Shown here: positions 36,181 to 46,109 of the stretch, piece after piece
Position numbering within the stretch: position 1 is the first letter of the stretch
How the letters are laid out: every line of letters begins with the position of its first letter
Origin: Oceanicola sp.
Lineage (GTDB): Bacteria; Pseudomonadota; Alphaproteobacteria; Rhodobacterales; Rhodobacteraceae
Reading direction: 5' to 3'
Length of the DNA stretch: 64,000 bases
NCBI GenBank assembly: GCA_017792405.1
Contig: CP051231.1
Coordinates: forward strand, 2,736,062 to 2,800,061
Program-made: the position numbers and the translations under genes
The notes under the pieces: model-generated
Told to the model about the DNA's origin: nothing
The model's database searches: none
What the model saw: the letters and a program-made list of their open reading frames with translations, nothing else

Positions 36181-36855
36181 TTACCGGAACTTGTCCACCA
36201 GCCGTTGGAGGGGCGAGCGCGCATCGGGCTCCGGCTCAGTTGTCGCCTCAGGGGCCTTCTCCACCACCGGCTTCTTCTCCGCCTTGGTGGGCTGCATCCG
36301 CCGGGCCACGGCGTTCATGAAACGCCCGGAATCGCCCGCCGCCAGCTCGCCGGCGCCGTCGGAGATGCCGCGCAGCATGTCATCGAGCCATTCTGCGTCG
36401 TGCTTGGCGAAGTCCTTCAGCACCCAGGCCGGCACCGCCTCCTTGCGGCCGGGGTGGCCCACGCCCATGCGCACGCGGTCGTAATGCGGGCCGATGTGAT
36501 CGTGGATCGAACGCAGCCCGTTGTGGCCCGCGTGGCCGCCGCCTGCCTTGCAGCGAAGCTTGCCGGGGGCGAGGTCGATCTCGTCGTGGAACACGGTCAC
36601 ATCGGGCGGTTCAAGTTTGAAGAAGCGCATGGCCTCGCCAACGGATTGGCCGGAGAGGTTCATGAAGGTCATCGGCTTCAGCAGCACGATCTTCTCGGAG
36701 CCGAAGCGGCCCTCGCTCATCTCGGCCTGAAACTTCGCCCGCCACGGGCCGAAGCCATGATCCGAGGCGATCCGGTCCAGCGCCATGAAGCCGATGTTGT
36801 GCCGGTTGCCTGCGTATTTCTCGCCCGGATTGCCGAGGCCGACCCAGAGTTGCAT
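36181..36855 (-). CDS. pth: Peptidyl-tRNA hydrolase
   Basis: A 224-residue enzyme that frees tRNA from stalled peptidyl-tRNA. The conserved core is LWVGLGNPGEKYAGNRHNIG (3-22, catalytic His20), KPMTFMNLSG, and GGGHAGHNGLRSI. The C-terminal 40 residues are a charged extension (KAEKKPVVEKAPEATTEPEP) seen in some alphaproteobacteria. ATG 36855 gives the classical start. rplY lies nearby on the same strand, but a plus-strand aminopeptidase gene and a GST gene sit between them. Confidence 0.95.
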   Translation of the reverse strand: MQLWVGLGNPGEKYAGNRHNIGFMALDRIASDHGFGPWRAKFQAEMSEGRFGSEKIVLLKPMTFMNLSGQSVGEAMRFFKLEPPDVTVFHDEIDLAPGKLRCKAGGGHAGHNGLRSIHDHIGPHYDRVRMGVGHPGRKEAVPAWVLKDFAKHDAEWLDDMLRGISDGAGELAAGDSGRFMNAVARRMQPTKAEKKPVVEKAPEATTEPEPDARSPLQRLVDKFR

Positions 36856-36933
36856 GGTTGTGCTCCCTTTGCGGGCTTCCATGCCTTGCCTGCGCGGGAA
36901 AATCCACCCTTCGCGAGGCCGGAGTGCCGCCGG

Positions 36934-37575
36934 TCAGCCCGGCAGGCCCGGGTCGGAGGCCTTTACCACGGGATGCTCGCGCATCCGCGCCCACCAGTCC
37001 GAGAGCGCCGGGAAGCGCCCCAGCATCTCCGCCCCGGCCTCGGCGCGGGTGAAGGCGTCGATCATCGGGACGAGGTGGCAGTCGGCGCGGCTGAGCGGGC
37101 CGGTGAGCACCATGCCCTCGGCGGCGATGGCCTCCAGAGCCGCCAGCGGACGGGGCGCCACGCGCAGCCCCTCGGCCACAACCTCGGCGCTGCCCTGATG
37201 GCCCTCGGCGGGGCGGAACACGGCGTGGGAAAACACCTGCCGGACCAGCGGCACATAGGCGTAGGCATCGACGATGCCGATGACCTGCGTGGCCCGCGCT
37301 GCGCCGCGCGCGCCCTCGGGCATCAGCGGCGGGCCAGCGAAGGCGCGGTCGACGTAGCCGGTGATCGCCGCGGTCTCGTAGAGCGTGAAGCTGCCATGCG
37401 CCAGCACCGGTACCCGGCCGAATGGGTTGAGCGCCATCAGCCCCGCGCGGCCCGCTTCGTCGAAGGGGTTCACCTCGACCTCGGCCCATTCCGCGCCCTT
37501 CAGCGCCAGCGCCATCCGGGCGGCCCGCATGTAGACGCTGAAGTGGTAGCCATGCAGGGTGAGGTCATCGGCCAT
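36934..37575 (-). CDS. Glutathione S-transferase family protein
   Basis: A 213-residue GST with an N-terminal thioredoxin-like domain (LTLHGYHFSVYMRAARMALA, NPFGRVPVLAHGSFTLYETAAI containing the cis-Pro and Glu-Thr glutathione contacts) and a C-terminal all-helical domain (about 90-213). The catalytic Ser/Tyr is likely S13 or Y15. The substrate is unknown. It lies about 80 nt upstream of pth on the same strand and is divergent from map. Confidence 0.85.
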   Translation of the reverse strand: MADDLTLHGYHFSVYMRAARMALALKGAEWAEVEVNPFDEAGRAGLMALNPFGRVPVLAHGSFTLYETAAITGYVDRAFAGPPLMPEGARGAARATQVIGIVDAYAYVPLVRQVFSHAVFRPAEGHQGSAEVVAEGLRVAPRPLAALEAIAAEGMVLTGPLSRADCHLVPMIDAFTRAEAGAEMLGRFPALSDWWARMREHPVVKASDPGLPG

Positions 37576-37651
37576 TGGCAACGCTCCGTTTTGCCCTACC
37601 CTAACGCCGCGCGGGACCGCCGCGCCAGCCCCGGCGGAAGGAGCCAGAGAG

Positions 37652-38398
37652 ATGACGATCACCCATGAAGACGAGCTGGACGGGCTGCGCGAGATCGGGA
37701 GGATCGTGGCCGAGGTGCTGCGCGACATGGGCCGGGCGCTGGAGCCGGGTATGACCACCGCCGAGCTGGACGCAATCGGCGCGGCGCATTTGGAACGGGA
37801 GGGCGCCGTCTCGGCCCCGAAGGCGGTGTACGGCTTTCCGGGCGAGACCTGCATCAGCGTGGGCGCGGAGATTGCCCACGGTATCCCAGGCAGCCGGGTG
37901 ATCGGTGCGGGCGATCTGGTGAACATCGACGTGTCGGCCTCGAAGGGCGGGTTTTTCGCCGATACCGGCGCGAGTTTTACCGTGCCGCCGGTGCGGCCCT
38001 CGCTGGAGCGGCTCTGCCGGGATGGCCGGAAGGCCTGCCGGATCGGGGTAGCGCAGGTGAAGGCCGGGCGGCCATTGGCGGGCATCGGCAAGGCGGTGGG
38101 GCGGTTTGCCGAGGCGGGTGGCTACACGCTGGTGCAGAACCTCGCCAGCCACGGCACCGGGCGGGCGCTGCATGAATACCCCGAGGAGATTGCCACATGG
38201 CCCAGCCGCGACCGGCGTAGGATCACCGATGGGCTGGTGATGACGGTGGAGCCGTTCCTCTCACGCGGGGCACTCTGGGCGGAGGACGGCGGCGATGGCT
38301 GGACATTGCTGAGCCACCCCCGCGCGGAGACGGTGCAATATGAGCACACGGTGGTCGCGACGCGCGGCAAGCCGGTGGTGGTGACGCTGCCGGGGTAA
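37652..38398 (+). CDS. map: Type I methionine aminopeptidase
   Basis: A 248-residue dinuclear metal enzyme that removes N-terminal methionine. All five metal ligands are visible: D93 and D104 (NIDVSASKGGFFADTG), H167 (ASHGTGRALHE), E200 (MTVEPF) and E231 (VQYEHT). H74 (GAEIAHGIP) matches the substrate-contacting His. No N-terminal zinc-finger extension is present. It could be a second copy, as Rhodobacterales often have more than one; the other would be outside the window. Confidence 0.9.
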   Translation: MTITHEDELDGLREIGRIVAEVLRDMGRALEPGMTTAELDAIGAAHLEREGAVSAPKAVYGFPGETCISVGAEIAHGIPGSRVIGAGDLVNIDVSASKGGFFADTGASFTVPPVRPSLERLCRDGRKACRIGVAQVKAGRPLAGIGKAVGRFAEAGGYTLVQNLASHGTGRALHEYPEEIATWPSRDRRRITDGLVMTVEPFLSRGALWAEDGGDGWTLLSHPRAETVQYEHTVVATRGKPVVVTLPG

Positions 38399-38465
38399 CC
38401 CGCACACGGTGGCCGCTCCGCTGGCCCCCTTGTGCGGACTGCGAGCCAAGGAAGCCTGACATCCC

Positions 38466-38497
38466 AAGCAAAAAGGGCGCTCCGAGGAGCGCCCTTT
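38466..38497 (-). terminator. Rho-independent terminator of rplY
   Basis: AAGGGCGCTC (38473-38482) pairs with GAGCGCCCTT (38487-38496) around a CGAG loop. On the minus strand it is followed by TTTTTGCTTGG. It is about 24 nt after the rplY stop and also faces the end of map. Confidence 0.92.
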
Positions 38498-38520
38498 CGT
38501 ATTCCGTCATCGCGGGAGGA

Positions 38521-39180
38521 TCACTCCTCTGCGGCGGCCTCTTCACCCGCGGTGGGCACCTCGTCGGCGGCCACGTCTTCACCTTCGTCCTCGTCGTCAG
38601 CGGCACGCAGGCCGGAGGGGGCAGAGATGTTGGCGATCACGAAGTCGCGGTCGATGGTCGGCTTGGCGCCTTCGGGCAGGGTGATCGACGAGATCGTCAC
38701 CGTGTCGCCGATGTCCAGACCGCTGAGGTCCACGACCAGCTTCTCGGGGATGTCACCGGCGGTCACAACCAGCTCGACCTCGGGGCGCACGGCGTTCAGC
38801 ACGCCACCCTTTTTGAGGCCGGGGGCGGCGTCTTCATTCTCGAACTCGACGGGAATGAAGAGGTTGACGCGCGAGGTGCGCTTGAGGCGCATGAAGTCCA
38901 CGTGGGTCGGCAGATCTTTGACAACGTCGCGCTGCACCGAACGGCAGATCACACGCACGTCTTCCTGACCTTCGACCTTCATGTTGAAGAGCGTCGACAT
39001 GAAGCGGCCGGCGCGCAGCTGGGTGAGCAGCTTGTTGAAGGGAAGGTTGATCGCCAGCGGGTCGGCACCGCCGCCATAAACGATACCGGGCACCATGCCA
39101 TCACGGCGTGCTTGACGAGCGGCGCCCTTGCCTGTCCCCGTCCGGGCCTCGGCGTGAAGATCAGGGATCTGTCCAGCCAT
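38521..39180 (-). CDS. rplY: 50S ribosomal protein L25/general stress protein Ctc
   Basis: A 219-residue 5S rRNA-binding protein with the L25 domain (residues 1-95, [28 protein letters not shown]) plus the C-terminal TL5/CTC domain ([20 protein letters not shown]). It ends in a long acidic tail ([14 protein letters not shown]...), a common alphaproteobacterial form. AGGAGA precedes the ATG. A weak promoter-like pair (TTGCCA at 39265-39270 and TAAGGG at 39242-39247, minus strand) lies about 60 nt upstream. Confidence 0.96.
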   Translation of the reverse strand: MAGQIPDLHAEARTGTGKGAARQARRDGMVPGIVYGGGADPLAINLPFNKLLTQLRAGRFMSTLFNMKVEGQEDVRVICRSVQRDVVKDLPTHVDFMRLKRTSRVNLFIPVEFENEDAAPGLKKGGVLNAVRPEVELVVTAGDIPEKLVVDLSGLDIGDTVTISSITLPEGAKPTIDRDFVIANISAPSGLRAADDEDEGEDVAADEVPTAGEEAAAEE

Positions 39181-39309
39181 TTTGAATTCTCCTAAGTTGG
39201 TGCGGACATCCTCCAAGGCTGTATGCCCGCGTGAAGGCGCTCCCTTAGAGGGGGATCGGCCGTTTGGCAAGGGGTTTCAAGCCAGTTTCAGCTTGGTTAG
39301 CCTCGCGCC

Positions 39310-39750
39310 ATGCGTGCCCTGCTGAACCTCGCGTATCTCGCCTGCTGCGGCTGGATCACCTTCACCGGCTACTGGTGGCCCGGCCGGGCGGTTGGATTCG
39401 TGTCCGGCCCGACGGGGGGCGAGCCGTTCTACTGCAATCAGCTGATGAGCTCGGGCGGAGAGGATGACCTGATGGTGGCCCTCTTCGTGGTCTTTGCCCT
39501 GCCCTTCGTGGTGCGGGTCATCGCCATGTGGTTCTCGCGGCCGGGGCGGGTGGAGCTTGCAATCTGGGGCATTGCCGCCGCGGTTGCCTGCTTTGGCCTG
39601 TTTCTTGCCTCGCTGGATTGCGCTGCCATCTTTTACACCGCCTTCCGCCTGCCCGCGCCGGAGCTGGCCGCCGCGCTCATTGCGCTGCCGCTCTCGGGGC
39701 TTCTCCTCTGGCTCCTGCGCCGCTCCGGCACCGCGCGGAGGCACCGTTAG
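39310..39750 (+). CDS. Small unknown membrane protein
   Basis: A 146-residue hydrophobic protein with about four membrane segments (residues 5-22, 55-75, 81-105, 117-136) and a basic C-terminus (LLRRSGTARRHR). I do not recognise a family. No good Shine-Dalgarno precedes the ATG, but the hydrophobic pattern and codon use support a real gene. It is divergent from rplY and 75 nt upstream of an MFS gene on the same strand. Confidence 0.55.
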   Translation: MRALLNLAYLACCGWITFTGYWWPGRAVGFVSGPTGGEPFYCNQLMSSGGEDDLMVALFVVFALPFVVRVIAMWFSRPGRVELAIWGIAAAVACFGLFLASLDCAAIFYTAFRLPAPELAAALIALPLSGLLLWLLRRSGTARRHR

Positions 39751-39824
39751 CCGGGCGGTTTGAAGCGGCTTTCAAACGACTTTGGAGATTGCTTTGGGCG
39801 GCGGCCCGTGCTCCCCATCGCGGC

Positions 39825-40988
39825 ATGAGCCTGACCCATGCCATCCGCCTCTCCCGCCGGACCCTTCCGCCCTTTGCCGCGGTGGGCATCTTCTGGGGCG
39901 CTTTTGCTGCCTATACGCCGCAGTTGAAGGCCGGAATCGGCGCGGATGACGGCACGTGGGGCCTCGTGCTGCTGGGCGCAGCGGTTGGGTCGATCTCGGC
40001 GATGTGGCTGGCGCCGCGATTCGATGCGCGCTTCGGGCGGGCGGCGATGGCGCTGGGCTGCGTGATCATCGGGTTGCTGTTTCAAGCGCCGATGTGGGCG
40101 GGCAATGTGCTGGCCTTCACCGCCGCGATGGTGCTGGCGGGCGGCTCGGCAGGGCTGCTGGACGTGGTAATGAACGCGCGCCTCTCGGCGGTCGAGGCCC
40201 GGACGGGCGCGTCGCTGATGAACCTCAACCACGCGACCTTCTCGCTGGCCTATGGCACCTCGGCCCTCGTGGCCGGGCTGCTGCGCGATGTCGGCACGGC
40301 CCCCGCACTCACCTTTGCCGGGCTCGGGCTGCTCTCGGCGGGCTTTGGCGCGATTGCCCTGCAACGGGAGTTGCCGCCGCCGGTGAAGGGTGAGGCAAAG
40401 CCCGCCCGCGTGACCCTACCGCCGGTGGCGCTCTGGGGCGGGTTGATCATTTTGCTGGCCTTCCTCGCGGAACAGGCGACCGAGGCATGGTCGGCCCTGC
40501 ACATTGAGCGCACTCTGGGCGGTGGCGCGGCGGAGGGGGCGATTGGCCCTGCGATGCTGGGCTTTACCATGTGCGCGGGTCGGCTGGCCGGGCAATTCGC
40601 CACCGCGCGGGTGTCGGAGGCGCGGATCACCACGCTGGCGGCACTGGTGACGGCGGCAGGCGCGGTGCTGGCGGCGATGGCCCCTACGCCGATTGTGGCC
40701 TATGCGGGCTTCGGCATTCTGGGGCTTGGCGTGTCGGTCATCGCGCCGATGGTCTTTGCCCTCGCTGGCCGCCTCTCCCCGGCGGATCTGCGGCCGGCGG
40801 TGATCAGCCGGGCGGCGGTAATCGGCTACAGCGGCTTCTTCATCGGGCCGCCCTTGCTGGGCGCCATCTCGGAGGCCGCGGGGCTGCGGATGGCCTTTGT
40901 GGCGGTGGGGCTGCTGGTGGCGGTTGCGCCGCTGCTGCTGATCCCGCTGCGCGCCTCGGCGCGGGGCACCGAGGCAGAGGCAAACTGA
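39825..40988 (+). CDS. MFS transporter
   Basis: A 387-residue major-facilitator protein with about 11-12 membrane helices. The N-half loop motif APRFDARFGRAAMALG (about 58-73) matches MFS motif A (GxLaDrxGrkxxl) in a relaxed form. A longer central loop (about 180-200, LQRELPPPVKGEAKPARV) separates the two halves. It resembles the small YbjJ/fucose-permease-like group, but the substrate is unknown. It ends seven bases before the convergent lldD. Confidence 0.82.
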   Translation: MSLTHAIRLSRRTLPPFAAVGIFWGAFAAYTPQLKAGIGADDGTWGLVLLGAAVGSISAMWLAPRFDARFGRAAMALGCVIIGLLFQAPMWAGNVLAFTAAMVLAGGSAGLLDVVMNARLSAVEARTGASLMNLNHATFSLAYGTSALVAGLLRDVGTAPALTFAGLGLLSAGFGAIALQRELPPPVKGEAKPARVTLPPVALWGGLIILLAFLAEQATEAWSALHIERTLGGGAAEGAIGPAMLGFTMCAGRLAGQFATARVSEARITTLAALVTAAGAVLAAMAPTPIVAYAGFGILGLGVSVIAPMVFALAGRLSPADLRPAVISRAAVIGYSGFFIGPPLLGAISEAAGLRMAFVAVGLLVAVAPLLLIPLRASARGTEAEAN

Positions 40989-40995
40989 GCGCGGA

Positions 40996-42162
<1,167 letters not shown>

Positions 42163-42306
42163 GGTGCTGGCTCCCGGCGTGGTCAGGTTTGTTTACCAAT
42201 CGCAAGGGAGGGAAGGCAAGCGTGCGGGGCGGGAAAGACGGCGGGGGCTGTTGCCCGGCGGCGAAGGGCGTTATCCCTCGGCGCGGACCGTGCGAAGGAG
42301 ACCGGG

Positions 42307-43605
42307 ATGAACATGCTTGCGAAATTCGTGTCGATCGTCGGGGGCTCGGTGGCCCTGCTGCGCCGCTTCGGCGCGCCGACGACACAGGCGATGGGCGGGG
42401 CACCGGAGATTCCGGAGGCGAAGAAGCAGGGGATCATGACCCTGAAGCTGCCCACCGCTGAGGGCTGGAAAAACGGGCGGCTACCGACCTGCGCGCCGGG
42501 GCTGAAGGTGAATGCCTTTGCCGAGGGGTTGGACCATCCGCGCTGGATCGAGGTGCTGCCGACAGGTGACGTGCTGGTGGCCGAGTCGAGCCAGATCGAG
42601 ACGCCGCCAAAGAACTTCATGGATGCGGCGGCTCATGCCACGATGAAGGCGGTGAAGGCGATGGGCCAGAGCGCCAACCGTGTGACCCTCTGGCGCGATG
42701 CTGATGGCGACGGGGTGGCCGAGCATCGCGAGATTTTCGTGGAGAACCAGCGTCAGCCCTTCGGCATGGCTGTGGTGGGCGAGACCTTCTACCTCGGCAA
42801 CACCGACGGGATCGTGGCCTTCCCTTTCCCGCCGGGCACCACGCGGCTGGATGAGGCCGCTGCGCGCAGGCTGGTAGAGTTCAAGCCCGGCGGGCATTGG
42901 ACGCGCAGCCTGATCGTGTCGCCTGATGGCAGCAAGATCTATGCTGGCGTGGGTTCGCTCACCAACATTGCTGACGAGGGGATGGAGACCGAGGAAGGCC
43001 GCGCGGCGATCTGGGAGCTGGACGTGGCCAGCGAGGAGGCGCGGATCTTTGCCACCGGATTGCGCAACGCCGTGGGCACCGCCTTCGAGCCTAACACCGG
43101 CGCGCTCTGGACCGTGGTCAACGAGCGTGACGGGCTGGGTGACGAGACGCCGCCGGATTACCTGACCACAGTGGTCGATGGCGGGTTTTACGGCTGGCCC
43201 TACTCCTACTGGGACCGCATCGTGGATGACCGTGTGCCGCAGGATGCCGCGAAGGTCGCCGGTTCGATCAAGCCCGACTATGCGCTCGGCGGCCATACCG
43301 CTTCGCTGGGCCTCTGCTGGATGCCGGAAGGCACCCTGCCCGGTTTTGGCGACGGCATGGTGATCGGCCAGCATGGCTCGTGGAACCGCTCCAAGCTCTC
43401 GGGCTACAAGCTGCTCTTCGTGCCCTTCGAGAACGGCAAACCCAGCGAGACCGAGGCGCCGCGCGACATTCTCTCGGGGTTCCTGTCGGACGACGAGAAG
43501 CTGGCCTATGGCCGCCCCGTGGGCGTGTGCCTCGGGCCGGACGGCAAGTCGCTGCTGATGGCCGACGACGTGGGCGACGTGATCTGGCGCGTCACCGGGG
43601 CCTGA
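42307..43605 (+). CDS. PQQ-dependent sugar dehydrogenase-type beta-propeller (sorbosone dehydrogenase-like)
   Basis: A 432-residue protein with an N-terminal hydrophobic stretch (MNMLAKFVSIVGGSVALL), then a six-bladed soluble-GDH-type propeller. Blades carry HPRWIEVLPTGDVLVAES, RDADGDGVAEHREIF, SLIVSPDGSKIYAGVGS, TGLRNAVGTAFEP and GWPYSYWDRIVDD. The C-terminal QHGSWNRSKLSGYKLLFVPF is characteristic of the sorbosone-dehydrogenase-like subgroup. It likely oxidises an aldose or similar in the periplasm with PQQ; the substrate is unknown. A zincin gene begins 7 nt downstream. Confidence 0.83.
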   Translation: MNMLAKFVSIVGGSVALLRRFGAPTTQAMGGAPEIPEAKKQGIMTLKLPTAEGWKNGRLPTCAPGLKVNAFAEGLDHPRWIEVLPTGDVLVAESSQIETPPKNFMDAAAHATMKAVKAMGQSANRVTLWRDADGDGVAEHREIFVENQRQPFGMAVVGETFYLGNTDGIVAFPFPPGTTRLDEAAARRLVEFKPGGHWTRSLIVSPDGSKIYAGVGSLTNIADEGMETEEGRAAIWELDVASEEARIFATGLRNAVGTAFEPNTGALWTVVNERDGLGDETPPDYLTTVVDGGFYGWPYSYWDRIVDDRVPQDAAKVAGSIKPDYALGGHTASLGLCWMPEGTLPGFGDGMVIGQHGSWNRSKLSGYKLLFVPFENGKPSETEAPRDILSGFLSDDEKLAYGRPVGVCLGPDGKSLLMADDVGDVIWRVTGA

Positions 43606-43612
43606 GGCGGCG

Positions 43613-43999
43613 GTGAGCCGCGATGACGCTCATTTTCTGCGCGTCGCAGGGGAGGCGATAGAAGCCTTTCCGCCGCCCCTGCGTGCGGCGGCGCGGGAGG
43701 TGGTGGTGCAGGTGGCAGAGTGGCCTACGCCGGAGATGATGGCCGAGTTTGGCATGACCGACCCGCGCGAACTGACCGGGCTGTACGAGGGCACGCCGCT
43801 GCCCGAAAAATCCGCCAGCTTTCCCTCGCCCTACCCTGATACCGTATGGCTCTTCCGCCAGCCGATCCTTGCCGAATGGCGCGACAGGCCGGGGCAGGAC
43901 CTCGACGAGCTGATTGCCCATGTCACGGTGCATGAGTTTGCCCATCACTTCGGCTGGTCTGATGACGACATCGCCGAGATCGACCCTTGGTGGGAGTGA
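43613..43999 (+). CDS. Small zincin-like metallopeptidase family protein
   Basis: A 128-residue protein with a C-terminal HEXXH zinc site: H107-E108-F-A-H111 followed by GWSDDDIAEID, in which D117/D118 would be the third ligand. This is the MPN-less minimal zincin (DUF1025) type, whose substrates are unknown. The N-terminal helix and the FPSPYPDTVWLFRQPI block match the family. It starts with GTG 43613, seven bases after the dehydrogenase stop, so the two are probably co-transcribed. Confidence 0.85.
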   Translation: MSRDDAHFLRVAGEAIEAFPPPLRAAAREVVVQVAEWPTPEMMAEFGMTDPRELTGLYEGTPLPEKSASFPSPYPDTVWLFRQPILAEWRDRPGQDLDELIAHVTVHEFAHHFGWSDDDIAEIDPWWE

Positions 44000-44064
44000 G
44001 CCGCAAAAGGCAAGGGCCGCCGGATCACCTCCGACAGCCCCTGCCCCGTTCTCGCGTGTAGCGG

Positions 44065-44286
44065 CTACTCGGCCGCCAGCGCCATCGCCTTGATGTCGGC
44101 CGCGCTCGGACGGTTGCCACCGATCCCCCAGTGCCCGCTCTGCACCTCCTTCACCCGGACCCAGGTGACGCCGCGCATGGCCTCACCTTCGATCGCCACC
44201 ATCGCGTCGGTGACCTTCTCGATCATCTCCGCCTTCTGTTCATTGTCGAAGACACCTTCGATCAGTTCGATATCAACCAGCGGCAT
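44065..44286 (-). CDS. 4-oxalocrotonate tautomerase family protein
   Basis: A 73-residue tautomerase-fold protein. After methionine removal the N-terminal catalytic proline is exposed (MPLVDIELIEG). The helix NEQKAEMIEKVTDAMV and strand VTWVRVKEV are typical. Family members catalyse keto-enol tautomerisations or dehalogenations; the reaction here is unknown. It is divergent from the HxlR-type regulator and may be its target. Confidence 0.87.
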   Translation of the reverse strand: MPLVDIELIEGVFDNEQKAEMIEKVTDAMVAIEGEAMRGVTWVRVKEVQSGHWGIGGNRPSAADIKAMALAAE

Positions 44287-44444
44287 GTCTCTCTCCTTTT
44301 CAGTTCAGCCGTTTCGGTGAGAAAGATGTGCCACGGGGCTGCTCCACCGCTCCACTTCGGGGCGTGAAGCAAACCCGCTACAGAAACTGAAGTAGACGCG
44401 CCGGGGGTGGGGGTGAGACACTTGCCCATCAGGAGGTGCTGCCG

Positions 44445-45167
44445 ATGACCGATCAGACCTATCCCCGTTTTTGCCCCGTCGCGATGGCCGCCAGCCTGCT
44501 GGAGCCACGCTGGACGATGCTGGTGCTCTGCGAGATGTGGAACGGCTCCACCCGCTTTTCAGAGATCCAGCGTGGGGTGCCGGGCATGTCACCCGGCCTG
44601 CTCTCCAAGCGGCTGAAGGAGATGGAGGCGAACGGGCTGGTGATGCGGCGCGAAGGCCACGGGGCGCACGCCGAGTATCTCACCACGGCGATGGCCGATG
44701 AGTTGCAGCCGCTGGTGCGGGGCTTGGGCGAGTGGGCGCACCGGCACGTGGATTGCGAGGTGTCGCTCAAGGGGCTCGATGCCCGGATGCTGATGTGGAA
44801 CATCCGACGCAAGGTCGACACGCTGCAACTGCCGCGCCGCCGCAGCGTGATCCAGTTTATTCTCAAGGACACGCCCGAGGGGGTTGCGAACTACTGGTTG
44901 GTGGCACGGCCCGGCGAGGAGACGGACCTGTGCCTGACCGACCCCAAGCATGATGTCGACCTGTATCTCTCCGCCTCCCTGCGCGACCTGACCGCCGCGT
45001 GGATGGGCCATTCGAGCTTTGAGGCCGAGATTCTGGCCGACCGGATCCAGCTGACCGGCCACGAGCTGATGGCCCGGAGCCTCACTCGCTGGCTGATCCG
45101 CTCCAGCTATGCCGAGCTTGACGCGAGCGGAAGCCGGCCTGCAGCACGGCGGGTGCGCGGCTGCTAG
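44445..45167 (+). CDS. HxlR-type transcriptional regulator with SCP2-like C-terminal domain
   Basis: A 240-residue protein. An N-terminal HxlR winged-helix (about 1-95: FCPVAMAASLLEPRWTMLVL, GTHGAHAE-like EGHGAHAEYL) is joined to a C-terminal region (about 110-220) of SCP2/sterol-carrier-like pattern (VIQFILKDTPEGVANYWLV, DLYLSASLRDLTAAWMGHSS). The latter suggests ligand sensing. ATG 44445 has AGGAGGT seven bases upstream (44431-44437). It likely regulates the divergent tautomerase or itself. Confidence 0.82.
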   Translation: MTDQTYPRFCPVAMAASLLEPRWTMLVLCEMWNGSTRFSEIQRGVPGMSPGLLSKRLKEMEANGLVMRREGHGAHAEYLTTAMADELQPLVRGLGEWAHRHVDCEVSLKGLDARMLMWNIRRKVDTLQLPRRRSVIQFILKDTPEGVANYWLVARPGEETDLCLTDPKHDVDLYLSASLRDLTAAWMGHSSFEAEILADRIQLTGHELMARSLTRWLIRSSYAELDASGSRPAARRVRGC

Positions 45168-45181
45168 GGCACCTGTCGCCG

Positions 45182-45988
45182 TTACCTGATCCTCGCCTTC
45201 GCCACCTTGAAGTTGCGCATTTCGACGTGCAGGCCCGATGCTGGCAGTCGCGGGCGGATTGATCTGCCGTTGATGAATTCGGCATCGAAGAACAGCCCGA
45301 AGCCCACATTGATCCGCTTGGGGTGCTTGACCTTGCCCGGTTCGCAGTGGCTGGCGATGTGGCAATGCGGGTTCTGGTCGGTCGGCGCTCCCTTGACCGC
45401 ATAGATGGTGCGCCCGTTGCAGCGGGCCTGCATCACCCCGTCGCCCTTGGCCGACCATTTGACCAGCAGATCGAAACGAGTCCAGTTGCCAAGCTGGCCC
45501 GGCGCGGCGCAGCGGCGGCCCATGAAGGTGAGGCCGCGGGTACGGTCCAGATCGAGCCAGACCAGATGGTTCTTGATCAGCTCGCCCTGCCAGATCGCCA
45601 CGGCGAGGCGGCTGTCGGCCCCGCCGGTGAAGGGCACGGCACGGGGGTTGTGAAAGGCGGCATGGGTGAGCCCGCCTGCCACGCGCACATCGAAGGCATA
45701 GAGCATGGAGCTGCCTGTTCTGACGTCGCCCGCCGCGAGGTAGGATTTGGCGTTGCGGTTGCCGCAGTCGCTCTCGCCGCGCCCGTCGCCGTAGCTGCGG
45801 GCCTGGCAGTCGCCGGGCAGGAGGCTGAAGCGGATCACCCCATCGCCCAGAACCTGCGGTGCGCGGGCGCTGTTGCGCCCCTCTGACATGCCCCTGGGGT
45901 AGCGCTGCGCCTCTGCCGGCGCAGAGGCCAGGCAGAAGCCGAGAAAAAGGGCTAATACGGCCATCGAGGTCTTGGCGACTCCGGTCAT
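45182..45988 (-). CDS. Secreted protein, possibly polysaccharide-lyase/lectin fold
   Basis: A 268-residue exported protein with a signal peptide (TSMAVLALFLGFCLASAPAEA). The mature part has a beta-rich pattern with paired cysteines and segments such as HAAFHNPRAVPF, AIWQGELIKNHLVWLDLDRT, FDLLVKWSAKGDGVMQARCN and RINVGFGLFFDAEFING. This recalls heparin-lyase-I/concanavalin-like jelly-roll proteins, but I see no confirmed catalytic residues. Treat as hypothetical. It is divergent from the nitroreductase. Confidence 0.65.
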   Translation of the reverse strand: MTGVAKTSMAVLALFLGFCLASAPAEAQRYPRGMSEGRNSARAPQVLGDGVIRFSLLPGDCQARSYGDGRGESDCGNRNAKSYLAAGDVRTGSSMLYAFDVRVAGGLTHAAFHNPRAVPFTGGADSRLAVAIWQGELIKNHLVWLDLDRTRGLTFMGRRCAAPGQLGNWTRFDLLVKWSAKGDGVMQARCNGRTIYAVKGAPTDQNPHCHIASHCEPGKVKHPKRINVGFGLFFDAEFINGRSIRPRLPASGLHVEMRNFKVAKARIR

Positions 45989-46109
45989 TCAAATATCTCC
46001 CGCTGCAATGGCCCCAGCATATCACGCCGTGGCCATTGCCCAAAGCCACCACCCCATTGAACCTGCGCGCAAAACACCCGACATAAGGGCCAACTGCCAA
46101 GGAGGCCCC

